A stretch of DNA of 35,044 nucleotides from Alphaproteobacteria bacterium (GCA_009929775.1 RZZS01000022.1:1-35044), one strand, 5' to 3'; shown: positions 16,163 to 22,980, counted from the first letter of the stretch. Notes: a model not told the origin generated them from the sequence alone. Numbers and translations: made by a program.

Positions 16163-17509
16163 TCAGGCTGCCTTTTTAACGTCCTTGGGAAAATACATCT
16201 TGATGAGGTTTTCCTTCATCAGCAGCTCGTCCGGCTCGAAACATTCGGCCAGCGTCTGCCACGCGAGATCGAGGCATTGTTCCAAAGGCATGGCGACGTT
16301 GATGTCCATGAAGCGGCTCTTGAACAGTTCGCCGTAGCGTAGCAGGCGGTGGTCGTAGTCGGTGAGTTCGAACGCCATCGCCTTTTTCTGTTCAGCATCG
16401 CGCGCGCCCGAATACAGGCGGATCATCGTGTTCATCAGCGCGCCATGGTCCTCGCGGGTTCTGTCGCCGACCACGAATTGCTTCAGACGGGAGAGCGAAC
16501 CGAACGGATCGATCACCCCGCCGTGCAGGTAGAACTGGCCCTCGGTGATGTAGCCAGTATTGTCGGGGATCGGGTGCGTCACATCGTTGCCGGGCATGGT
16601 GGTCACGGTCAGCAGTGTCACCGAACCGGCGCCCTTGTACTGGCAGGCCTTCTCGTAGCGGCGGGCGAGCTGGGAATACAGGTCGCCCATATAGCCGCGG
16701 TTTGCGGGGATCCGCTCCAGCGAAACCCCGATTTCCTTCAGCGCGTCCGCGAAGGCGGTCATGTCGGTCAGCAGAACGAGCACGCGCTTGTTCTCTTCCG
16801 TCGCCAGCTTTTCCGCGACCGCGAGGGCCATGTCCGGCACAAGAACGGCCTCGACGACCGGGTCGGACGCCTGGTGGACGAACATGACAGTCCGGCCGAA
16901 CACGCCCGCGTCCTCGAAGGTCTGCTTGAAATAGTGATAATCGTCGAAGATCAGCCCGATTCCGCCGAAGACCACGACGTCGGCGTCGGTGTTGACGGCG
17001 ATGCGGGCCATGAGCTGGTTGAACGGCTCGCCCGCCACCGAGAAGATCGGCATCTTCTGGCTCTCGACCAGTGTGTTGAACATGTCGATCATCGGGATGT
17101 CGGTCCGGACCATCCGGGTCGGCAGAATGCGCCGCACCGGGTTGACGGTCGGTGTGCCGATGGGCGTGCGCGGGTCGCTGTCCAGATTGGCGCCAGCGTC
17201 GATCGGCACGCCCGCGCCATTAAAAATCCGGCCAAAGATGTTGCCGGAGAAAATCGTGTCCATGAATTTGCCGAGGAAGCGGACTTCGGCCTGACTGGAG
17301 ATGCCCTTGGTTCCCCGGAAGACCTGCAGCGACACTGTCTCGCCTTCGAGCCGGATTACCTGGGCCAGAGACTGGTTTCCGGCGTCTTCAACGAGCGCGA
17401 GCTCTCCGTTACAGGTGACGGGTGCATCCATTGTATCCGGGACGCGCACTTTCAGGATATCGCCGCTGATCTCGGTAATGTTGTTGTAGCTCACAAGATT
17501 TTGTGACAT
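16163..17509 (-). CDS. ntpB: V/A-type ATPase non-catalytic subunit B
   Basis: A 448-aa subunit that alternates with A in the headpiece. The expected P-loop is degenerate (FSVAGEPFNQLMARIA, about 156-171), as in B subunits. Other signatures are TPTVNPVRRILPTRMVRT, LLTDMTAFADALKEIG, IPANRGYMGDLYSQLA and TMPGNDVTHPIPDNTGYITEGQ. The start at 17509 (MSQNLVSYNN) is chosen because AGAGG lies 7 bases upstream; the frame is open 13 codons further but without a ribosome binding site. It is the first gene of the operon. Confidence 0.96.
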   Translation of the reverse strand: MSQNLVSYNNITEISGDILKVRVPDTMDAPVTCNGELALVEDAGNQSLAQVIRLEGETVSLQVFRGTKGISSQAEVRFLGKFMDTIFSGNIFGRIFNGAGVPIDAGANLDSDPRTPIGTPTVNPVRRILPTRMVRTDIPMIDMFNTLVESQKMPIFSVAGEPFNQLMARIAVNTDADVVVFGGIGLIFDDYHYFKQTFEDAGVFGRTVMFVHQASDPVVEAVLVPDMALAVAEKLATEENKRVLVLLTDMTAFADALKEIGVSLERIPANRGYMGDLYSQLARRYEKACQYKGAGSVTLLTVTTMPGNDVTHPIPDNTGYITEGQFYLHGGVIDPFGSLSRLKQFVVGDRTREDHGALMNTMIRLYSGARDAEQKKAMAFELTDYDHRLLRYGELFKSRFMDINVAMPLEQCLDLAWQTLAECFEPDELLMKENLIKMYFPKDVKKAA

Positions 17510-17567
17510 CCGGTACCTCTTCCCTATAGCCCATCCGACAATGCGCACGCTTCCGTAAGATCTGTGC

Positions 17568-17596
17568 GCGCCTTTTTCTTTGACAGGCGCTTTTTT
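17568..17596 (-). promoter_or_regulatory. Hairpin in the V-ATPase operon leader
   Basis: GCGCCT (17568-17573) and AGGCGC (17585-17590) can pair across an 11-base loop inside the predicted 5' leader of ntpB. On the minus strand AGGCGC continues into GCGCAC, which can pair instead with GTGCGC at 17543-17548, so two stems compete. Read on the plus strand the same hairpin is followed by six T residues and could stop transcription from the other side. Confidence 0.3.
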
Positions 17597-17608
17597 AATC
17601 GGCCTGAC

Positions 17609-17635
17609 TTATATAGCAAGAAAAAAAAGACGCAA
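17609..17635 (-). promoter_or_regulatory. Candidate V-ATPase operon promoter
   Basis: On the minus strand TTGCTATATAA (complement of 17609-17619) is an extended -10 element (TGCTATATA). A TTGCGT lies 14 bases upstream, which is short for a -35, so the extended -10 would have to carry the promoter. A start near 17602 gives a leader of about 93 bases before ntpB. The stretch 17636-17810 holds no gene I can support. Confidence 0.45.
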
Positions 17636-17810
17636 CCCGAAAGAAAGTCCATGGCTGCTGCCATAGCTTCTCTCACTTTTGGGCCTTTTCCTTGCACGAA
17701 ACCGAAGGCGAACGCAAGACAATCCTTTTTTTTCGTGTGCCCTTATGCACTTAAGCGGGTTGCGCGGGCTGGGATTTTTCCATGGAAAGATACAGAATGA
17801 GAAGATACCG

Positions 17811-17838
17811 AAGAAAAAAAGGCCCCGCAGGGCCTTTC
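17811..17838 (-). terminator. Intrinsic terminator of the 29-codon gene
   Basis: An 8-bp stem AAAGGCCC/GGGCCTTT (17818-17825 with 17830-17837) with a CGCA tetraloop is followed, on the minus strand, by TTTTTTTCTT. It begins one base after the stop of the small gene at 17839-17928. On the plus strand the tail is only TTTCTC, so it works mainly for minus-strand transcripts. Confidence 0.88.
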
Positions 17839-17928
17839 TCATTTGTTGTGGTTTTTCTTGCGACGTGCGGCGAAAAGTCCCCCGAGGGCGGCGATGCCAG
17901 CCATGACAGGCAGGATTTTTTTGTTCAT
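17839..17928 (-). CDS. Small membrane peptide, 29 aa
   Basis: A complete miniature gene: GGAGG, 5 bases, then ATG at 17928, 29 codons and TGA, followed at once by a strong terminator. The peptide starts MNKK, has an apolar stretch from residue 5 to 21 (Gly/Ala/Leu-rich, with Met9 and Phe19) and ends RRKKNHNK. That layout suits a single membrane-spanning or amphipathic peptide with a strongly basic tail. I do not recognise a family. It sits between the V-ATPase promoter and secE, facing away from secE. The ribosome binding site plus terminator make it a real transcription unit; function is unknown. Confidence 0.68.
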   Translation of the reverse strand: MNKKILPVMAGIAALGGLFAARRKKNHNK

Positions 17929-18026
17929 TTCGTCCTCCGATCTCCTTGCTTTTTGGTGTATCAGTGTTCCGATATCCGGCCATTCTGCCAACGGGTTTCG
18001 AAGTTTGCTGTTCCAGGCGGGCAGAA

Positions 18027-18055
18027 TTGAAAGTTGGTGTCGATTTTTCTGGCAT
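18027..18055 (+). promoter_or_regulatory. Possible secE promoter
   Basis: TTGAAA at 18027-18032 is separated by 17 bases from TGGCAT at 18050-18055. The -35 is good and the -10 poor. Some promoter is needed here because the normal upstream context (tRNA-Trp) is 16.5 kb away; this is the best pair I found between 17929 and 18170. Confidence 0.3.
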
Positions 18056-18170
18056 CAGGATTCACTTTGCGCTAAGAAGATGCATTCCCATGAAAACGTG
18101 TCGAAATTTCTCCCGCGGGGTCCGCGACGACACGAACCTTTTGTGGAAGCGATCAAAAAGGAACGAGGAC

Positions 18171-18368
18171 ATGGCAAAGACAGGACCGGTCGAATATCTG
18201 CATCAGGTGCGCAACGAAATGAAGAAGGTGACGTGGCCGTCGCGCAAGGAAACAACCGTCAGCACGATCGCCGTGTTCATTATGGTCACAATCGCCGCGA
18301 TTTTTCTGTTCTTTGCCGATCAGGTGATGGCGTTCGTCGTGCGTCTTCTTCTCGGCATCGGCAACTAG
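18171..18368 (+). CDS. secE: Preprotein translocase subunit SecE
   Basis: A 65-aa single-span protein of the SecYEG channel. The amphipathic surface helix with the signature RNEMKKVTWPSRKET is at 14-28, followed by one membrane helix (about 31-50). The short form without extra N-terminal spans is usual outside Enterobacteria. The start at 18171 is chosen for length and the nearby GAGGAC/AAGGA. nusG follows after 48 bases. Confidence 0.96.
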   Translation: MAKTGPVEYLHQVRNEMKKVTWPSRKETTVSTIAVFIMVTIAAIFLFFADQVMAFVVRLLLGIGN

Positions 18369-18416
18369 GGCAGGACGATTTATCGAGGCAGTTTATCAAG
18401 AGACAGGATTTGAAAA

Positions 18417-18947
18417 ATGGCAAAGCGTTGGTATGTGCTGCACGTCTATTCCGGCTTCGAGGGCAAGGTTGCCGAGGCGCTGAAGGACAAGGCGAACAAG
18501 CAGGGGCTGGGCGACAAGGTCGAGGAAATCCTCGTGCCGACCGAGGAGGTTGTCGAGGTGCGCCGCGGCCAGAAGGTCAACACGGAGCGCAAATTCTTTC
18601 CGGGCTACGTTCTTGCCAAGCTCGAGCTTGACGACGAAGTCTGGCACCTCGTGAAGAATACGCCGAAGGTCACCGGCTTCCTCGGTGCCGGCAACAAGCC
18701 ATCGCCGATCAGCGAAAAAGAGGCCCAGCATATCCTGCAGGCCATTCAGGAAGGCGTCGAGCGTCCGCGTCCGTCCATCACCTACGACATTGGAGAAGAA
18801 GTCAAGGTCACGGACGGTCCTTTTGCCAGCTTCAACGGTTTCGTCGAGGAGGTCGACGAGGACAAGGGTCGCCTCAAGGTCTCCGTCTCCATCTTCGGTC
18901 GCTCCACGCCGGTCGAACTGGAATACGGGCAGGTGGAGAAAATCTGA
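18417..18947 (+). CDS. nusG: Transcription elongation/antitermination factor NusG
   Basis: A 176-aa NusG with the N-terminal NGN domain that binds the RNA polymerase clamp (KRWYVLHVYSGFE at 3-15, FFPGYVLAKLE, NTPKVTGFLG) and a C-terminal KOW domain (VKVTDGPFASFNGFVEEVD, about 124-142). It contacts Rho or ribosomal S10 through KOW. The start follows CAGGA. Unlike the common arrangement it is not co-transcribed with rplK: a terminator and two unrelated genes intervene. Confidence 0.97.
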   Translation: MAKRWYVLHVYSGFEGKVAEALKDKANKQGLGDKVEEILVPTEEVVEVRRGQKVNTERKFFPGYVLAKLELDDEVWHLVKNTPKVTGFLGAGNKPSPISEKEAQHILQAIQEGVERPRPSITYDIGEEVKVTDGPFASFNGFVEEVDEDKGRLKVSVSIFGRSTPVELEYGQVEKI

Positions 18948-18973
18948 TATACGTGCGGCTCTTGTCGCCATTC

Positions 18974-19010
18974 AAAACCCCTGTGCGTCGGACGTGCAGG
19001 GGTTTTCTTG
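18974..19010 (+). terminator. Intrinsic terminator after nusG
   Basis: A perfect 10-bp stem (AAAACCCCTG 18974-18983, CAGGGGTTTT 18997-19006) with a 13-base loop and a T-rich tail ends the secE-nusG transcript, 26 bases after nusG. Confidence 0.9.
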
Positions 19011-19048
19011 TGTTTGCGTTCGAAATGTGCCAAAGTGCCAGCGTTACG

Positions 19049-19062
19049 TATAATAAGGGTCA
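19049..19062 (+). promoter_or_regulatory. -10 element giving a probably leaderless mRNA
   Basis: A perfect TATAAT lies at 19049-19054. Transcription would start about 7 bases on, at or next to the A of the ATG at 19062. The -35 region is weak (TGTGCC at 19026-19031, 17-base spacing), but holds a direct repeat GTGCCA at 19027-19032 and 19035-19040. AAGGG at 19055-19059 is too close to the ATG for a normal ribosome binding site. Confidence 0.6.
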
Positions 19063-19787
19063 TGAAGTTGGGCGCGCTTGCCGATCAATTTATTGGTCAG
19101 GGTTATGGGAGGCAGGAGGAGCCCGTTGTCCTGAAAGACTTTCCTCTTTCGGATGCGCATCATAAATATGCCCGTTTCCTTAGCAAAAACATGGGTTTCG
19201 AGAACATTATCCTGCGGGGAAGTTCCCTGTACCTTCCTTATCTTGAAATCCTGCACGGGGAGCAGATGCCGGAACCGTCCGATATGGACGCTTTGGCGAA
19301 TTTCGGGGATTTCGAGGCATACCGGCATTCCGACAGGCGACCGGACGCCGTGGGGTACTATTGCGAAGCTCGCATGCTCTGGAATTTGCACATCGACCTC
19401 CTCCCCACAAGCAGCCATAAAAATTACAGAATCTCTTTTGAAAAATTCGGAAAGACCTGCGAACTTATCCTGACGAACGAACCGCTGGATATCCGGAGGG
19501 AAATCATGTGCCGTAATGAGGCGCCGATTGCCGCGGTGTTTGCTGTTCTCGATTCCGGACCGTCCGGGGGGAAGACCTTGAGGGTGATGGCCCACCCTCT
19601 GTTCGAGGAACATGCGAAAGAACGGCTCTATCGTCCCGCTCCGGGAATCTGGCCGGACGTTCTGAAAAAGCGGCTGGACAAATGGCGGCGCGTTCCCGGC
19701 ATAACGACCGATCTTGCGCATCATCCGTTCTACGAAGACAGGCGGCCAGGCGGCAGGGTTTCCGGATTTACTGAACGTACCTTATAG
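19062..19787 (+). CDS. Uncharacterised protein, 241 aa, possible nucleotidyltransferase fold
   Basis: I do not recognise a named family. No signal peptide or membrane span is present. The N-terminal half has marks of a Pol-beta-type nucleotidyltransferase: ENIILRGSSLY (Gly53-Ser54), then PSDMDAL with Asp74 and Asp76, then a third possible metal-binding Asp112 in LHIDLLP. PLDIRREIMCRNEAP (141-155) recalls the RRDFTINA segment of CCA-adding/poly(A) polymerase heads. The gap between the GS and DxD motifs is longer than usual, so this is inference. The C-terminal 70 residues are basic. The stop is 7 bases before the MraZ-like gene, so the two form one unit inserted between nusG and rplK. Confidence 0.75.
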   Translation: MKLGALADQFIGQGYGRQEEPVVLKDFPLSDAHHKYARFLSKNMGFENIILRGSSLYLPYLEILHGEQMPEPSDMDALANFGDFEAYRHSDRRPDAVGYYCEARMLWNLHIDLLPTSSHKNYRISFEKFGKTCELILTNEPLDIRREIMCRNEAPIAAVFAVLDSGPSGGKTLRVMAHPLFEEHAKERLYRPAPGIWPDVLKKRLDKWRRVPGITTDLAHHPFYEDRRPGGRVSGFTERTL

Positions 19788-19794
19788 GGAGCCC

Positions 19795-20181
19795 ATGCAA
19801 CCCGATAAAAAATATCCCCGAAGGATCCAGAAATATCGTATGCAGGTTCCACCCGTCCTTGCCGGGAAGGTGGGGGATGAATTTCTCGTTTGCGCGGCAA
19901 GTCACGCAATCGTCATTGCTGCGCCCGATAACATAGCGGAAAGAACGGGCGTTGACGCATCCTCCTTCGGCCCGCTGTGTAAAGGGTGGAACATCGACGG
20001 GAAGGGCCGGCTTACTTTAAGCGCCGAGTTCGCGCAGCGGGCCGGAATTCCGCGAGAAGGCGGCGTCGTCTTTCTCGATTTTGGCGATCATGTCCAGATC
20101 TGGGAAGAATCCCGATGGAAGGAAAAAGAAGCGGAACTGCTGGCGCGTCTCGATGACGCCTTTTCGCTGGATGCCAAATAA
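19795..20181 (+). CDS. MraZ/AbrB-like DNA-binding protein, 128 aa
   Basis: The second half contains a clear SpoVT-AbrB/MraZ hairpin, NIDGKGRLTLSAEFAQRAGI (66-85), followed by VVFLDFGDHVQIWEESRW, as in the second repeat of MraZ. The first half (RRIQKYRMQVPPVLAGKVGD, then FLVCAASHAIVIAAPDN) looks like a degenerate first repeat. MraZ itself starts the cell-division cluster and is about 140-150 aa, so this is more likely a paralogue than the true mraZ. The start at 19795 has AGGGAG 5 bases upstream. A site-specific DNA-binding role, perhaps repressing its own two-gene unit, is inference. Confidence 0.72.
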   Translation: MQPDKKYPRRIQKYRMQVPPVLAGKVGDEFLVCAASHAIVIAAPDNIAERTGVDASSFGPLCKGWNIDGKGRLTLSAEFAQRAGIPREGGVVFLDFGDHVQIWEESRWKEKEAELLARLDDAFSLDAK

Positions 20182-20184
20182 ATC

Positions 20185-20213
20185 TTGATAAATCCGGAGC
20201 GCATCTGTAAATA
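20185..20213 (+). promoter_or_regulatory. rplKA promoter
   Basis: TTGATA (20185-20190), 17 bases, TAAATA (20208-20213). It starts 4 bases after the MraZ-like gene and gives rplK its own transcript, with a leader of about 85 bases that contains a GGCCGG/CCGG inverted segment near 20259-20272. Confidence 0.65.
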
Positions 20214-20304
20214 TCCCGCCATTGTATGTGGGAGGTTTTCCGGCGTTTAAAGTCCATGGCCGGAGCCGGACCACAAACCTCTTGTCATTAACGGAGGAAG
20301 AGAA

Positions 20305-20742
20305 ATGGCAAAACCGAAGAAGGAGCCTACGGGCTACATCAACCTGACGATCACTGGCGGCTCCGCCAATCCGTCTCCGCCTGTCGGCCCGGCGCTGGGT
20401 CAGCATGGCGTCAACATCATGGAGTTCTGCAAGGCGTTTAACGAGCGCACGCAGGACATGAAGGGGATTCCGATCCCGGTCGTGATCTCGGTCTACAAGG
20501 ATCGCAGCTTCGACTTCATCACCAAGACCCCGCCCGCGAGCTACTTCATCAAGAAGGCCGCCAACCTGCAAAAGGGTTCCGGCACCGCCGGGAAAGGCTA
20601 TGTCGGCCGCATCACGCTCAAGCAGGTCAAGGAAATCGCCGAGTCGAAAATGCCGGACCTCAATGCGAATGACATCGAGGCCGCAATGAAAATCATTGAA
20701 GGCTCCGCCCGTTCGATGGGCGTCGAAGTCGTGGAGGGCTGA
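20305..20742 (+). CDS. rplK: 50S ribosomal protein L11
   Basis: A 145-aa L11, one residue pattern from textbook form. The N-terminal domain has [28 protein letters not shown]-type spacing at 18-45, and the C-terminal RNA-binding domain has [18 protein letters not shown] at 97-114. L11 forms the GTPase-associated centre with 23S rRNA, where EF-G and EF-Tu act. ACGGAGGAAG precedes the ATG. rplA follows after 4 bases. Confidence 0.98.
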   Translation: MAKPKKEPTGYINLTITGGSANPSPPVGPALGQHGVNIMEFCKAFNERTQDMKGIPIPVVISVYKDRSFDFITKTPPASYFIKKAANLQKGSGTAGKGYVGRITLKQVKEIAESKMPDLNANDIEAAMKIIEGSARSMGVEVVEG

Positions 20743-20746
20743 GACA

Positions 20747-21466
20747 ATGACGAAAATTGCAAAGAAAACACAGGCCGTTCGCGAACTGGTCGACCGCAAC
20801 AAAACCTACGCGCTTGCGGACGCCGTCAAGATCGTCAAGGACGCCGCGAAGCAGCGTAAATTCGACGAAACCGTTGAAATCGCCATGAATCTCGGGATCG
20901 ATCCGCGTCACGCCGACCAGAACGTGCGCGGCATGGTCGAACTTCCGAACGGCACCGGCGCTACCGTGCGCGTGGCCGTGTTCGCGAAGGACGCCAAGGC
21001 CGAGGAAGCCAAGAAGGCGGGTGCGGATATTGTCGGCGCCGAAGACCTGATGGAAATGATCCAGAACGGCCAGATGGACTTCGACCGCTGCATCGCCACG
21101 CCGGACATGATGCCGCTCGTCGGCCGGGTCGGGAAGATTCTCGGTCCCCGCGGTTTGATGCCGAACCCGAAGCTCGGCACGGTAACGCCGGATGTTGCCA
21201 AAGCCGTTGAATCGGCCAAGGGCGGTGCCGTCGAGTTCCGCGCTGAAAAGGCCGGAATCGTTCATGCCGGCGTCGGCAAGGCTTCGTTCGACGCGAAGAA
21301 GCTTGAGGAAAACATCGTCGCGTTCATCGAGGCGATCCAGAAGGCAAAGCCGTCGGGGGCGAAAGGGACCTATGTGAAGAAGGTCACGCTGTCCTCGACC
21401 ATGGGGCCGGGTGTCAAGATCGACGTGGCTGAAATTATCAGCTCTGGTTCGCAGAAGGCTGCGTAA
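20747..21466 (+). CDS. rplA: 50S ribosomal protein L1
   Basis: A 239-aa L1 of the mobile L1 stalk; in many bacteria it also represses its own operon. Conserved segments are [40 protein letters not shown] and the C-terminal [13 protein letters not shown]. The ATG at 20747 is chosen because GTGGAGGG in the end of rplK serves as ribosome binding site; an upstream in-frame ATG lies inside rplK. Confidence 0.98.
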   Translation: MTKIAKKTQAVRELVDRNKTYALADAVKIVKDAAKQRKFDETVEIAMNLGIDPRHADQNVRGMVELPNGTGATVRVAVFAKDAKAEEAKKAGADIVGAEDLMEMIQNGQMDFDRCIATPDMMPLVGRVGKILGPRGLMPNPKLGTVTPDVAKAVESAKGGAVEFRAEKAGIVHAGVGKASFDAKKLEENIVAFIEAIQKAKPSGAKGTYVKKVTLSSTMGPGVKIDVAEIISSGSQKAA

Positions 21467-21470
21467 GTCA

Positions 21471-21537
21471 GTTACGAGTTCGGGTTGCGAGTTGCGAGAC
21501 AAAGAGTTCTCGAAACTCAAAACTCGAACTCGCAACT
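21471..21537. repeat. Complex palindrome between rplA and rplJ
   Basis: Nested inverted repeats: AGTTGCGAG (21490-21498) with CTCGCAACT (21529-21537), an inner GAGTT/AACTC hairpin (21504-21518), and a competing pair CGAGTTCG (21475-21482) with CGAACTCG (21525-21532). The left arm has direct repeats TTACGAG, TTGCGAG, TTGCGAG. No T-run follows, so it is not a normal terminator. Confidence 0.8.
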
Positions 21538-21545
21538 AAAAATGC

Positions 21546-21574
21546 TTGACGCAGGGGTGCAAACCCGATACACG
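21546..21574 (+). promoter_or_regulatory. rplJL promoter
   Basis: TTGACG (21546-21551), 17 bases, TACACG (21569-21574). The element TGCTTGACGC around the -35 is identical to that of the rpsL promoter at 31682. Transcription would start near 21581 and run through the L10-type leader. Confidence 0.7.
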
Positions 21575-21590
21575 AACCCCACACGTTTTC

Positions 21591-21733
21591 CTGTCCGAGA
21601 CTGCAGGGTCCGGTTTTCGCGGATTAAACAGCCTGCATAGACTAGGGATAAGCCGAAAAAACCGCTTTCGATCGCGGAGGTTTATCTTTGTTGAAGGTCA
21701 GGGATGATGCCGCAGGGTGTCATCTTTTTTTTT
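21591..21733 (+). promoter_or_regulatory. rplJ leader with L10-type stem and attenuator
   Basis: GACTGCAGG (TGCAGG 21602-21607) pairs with CCTGCA (21632-21637), matching the look of L10-L12 binding leaders. Downstream, a 9-bp stem with two G-U pairs (GATGATGCC 21703-21711, GGTGTCATC 21716-21724, GCAG loop) runs into nine T residues (21725-21733): an intrinsic terminator 36 bases before rplJ. I infer feedback attenuation by L10, as known for Bacillus rplJL; it is not shown for this organism. Confidence 0.65.
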
Positions 21734-21769
21734 GAATTCAGGCGCGCCTGACGTAAAGGAGTAAAGCCA

Positions 21770-22285
21770 ATGGGAATGAGCCGCGCTCAAAAGGAAAGTG
21801 AAGTCACCGAGCTCCAGCAGCGCTTCGAGCAAGGTGAGGCGGTTATCGTCACCCACAATCTGGGTCTGACGGTCGCCGAGGTGACGGAATTGCGCTCCAA
21901 GCTTCGTGCCGGAGGCGCTTCGTTCAAAACCACGAAGAACACGCTGGCCCGCCGCGCCCTCAAGGGGACGCGGTACGAGCAAATCGCGAAAATGTTTACC
22001 GGCCCGACCGGTGTTGCGACATCCACGGACCCCGTGGCTGCTGCAAAGGTCACCCAGGAGTTTGCCAAGGATCATGCCAAGCTGGTTATCCTCGGCGGCG
22101 CAATGGGCGACAAGGTGCTGAGCGCCGCAGAGGTTGAACAGCTCTCCAAGCTGCCGTCTCTCGACGAGCTTCGCGGACGGCTGGTTGGCCTTCTCGTGGC
22201 CCCGGCGACCAAGATTGCCCGCGTCCTGCAAACGCCCGCACAGCTGATGGTTGGTGTAACCAAGGCGCAAGGCGAAAAGGGCTGA
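21770..22285 (+). CDS. rplJ: 50S ribosomal protein L10
   Basis: A 171-aa L10, the base of the ribosomal stalk that carries L7/L12 dimers. Conserved parts are TEL..RF..GEAVIVTHNLGLTVAEV-type spacing at 9-37, FKTTKNTLARRAL and the helical C-terminal tail that binds L12. AAAGGAG stands 9 bases before the ATG at 21770; a second ATG 6 bases on is possible. A perfect 14-bp palindrome (TCAGGCGCGCCTGA, 21739-21752) lies just before the ribosome binding site. Confidence 0.97.
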   Translation: MGMSRAQKESEVTELQQRFEQGEAVIVTHNLGLTVAEVTELRSKLRAGGASFKTTKNTLARRALKGTRYEQIAKMFTGPTGVATSTDPVAAAKVTQEFAKDHAKLVILGGAMGDKVLSAAEVEQLSKLPSLDELRGRLVGLLVAPATKIARVLQTPAQLMVGVTKAQGEKG

Positions 22286-22344
22286 TCGACTTAACAACCA
22301 ATCTAACCAACGACTAATTACGACTTTTCAAAAGGAGAAACAAA

Positions 22345-22722
<378 letters not shown>

Positions 22723-22786
22723 TCCTGACACTAGATTTTTGAATCTTAGGTGTGGACATTAGAATCAAGTTCCGTTAAAACGCATC

Positions 22787-22832
22787 ACAATTTGGCGATG
22801 GGCGTCAAGTGCCCTTCGCCGAATTGTTTTTT
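22787..22832 (+). terminator. Terminator/attenuator between rplL and rpoB
   Basis: A long stem-loop (ACAATT 22787-22792 with AATTGT 22822-22827, inner GGCGA/TCGCC and GGGC/GCCC) with a 7-base loop and a run of six T residues. In E. coli this gap holds a partial attenuator that sets the ratio of ribosomal proteins to RNA polymerase; the same role is likely here. Confidence 0.82.
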
Positions 22833-22896
22833 CGTAATGCGAATTGAATGCAGGCAGGCAGGGGAATTCCAGCACAGGCATGATACATGCGCGGCT

Positions 22897-22944
22897 TTAA
22901 ATCACTTGTGACTTAAGGCCGCTTAGGTGCGTCCCCGCTATAAG
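22897..22944 (+). promoter_or_regulatory. Operator-like palindrome and -10-like element before rpoB
   Basis: TTAAATCAC-TT-GTGACTTAA (22897-22916) is a 20-base palindrome with one mismatch. TATAAG at 22939-22944 resembles a -10 but has no good -35 (AGGCCG at 17 bases). The palindrome covers the place of the -35, so it may be a regulator site. Confidence 0.4.
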
Positions 22945-22956
22945 GCCCTTTGTTTC

Positions 22957-22980
22957 GTGACTTTTTCGGCTAAAAGTCAC
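22957..22980 (+). promoter_or_regulatory. Perfect hairpin in the rpoB leader
   Basis: GTGACTTTT (22957-22965) and AAAAGTCAC (22972-22980) pair perfectly across a 6-base loop, 34 bases before the rpoB ATG. It is not followed by a T-run; a role in mRNA processing or translation is possible. Confidence 0.5.

Noticed and set aside
17651-17800. Plus-strand 49-codon frame
   Set aside because: No Shine-Dalgarno sequence or promoter, and the composition (runs of Phe from T tracts) looks non-coding.
21739-21752. 14-bp palindrome before rplJ as a regulator site
   Set aside because: It is self-complementary G+C-rich sequence next to the ribosome binding site with no other support; noted within rplJ only.
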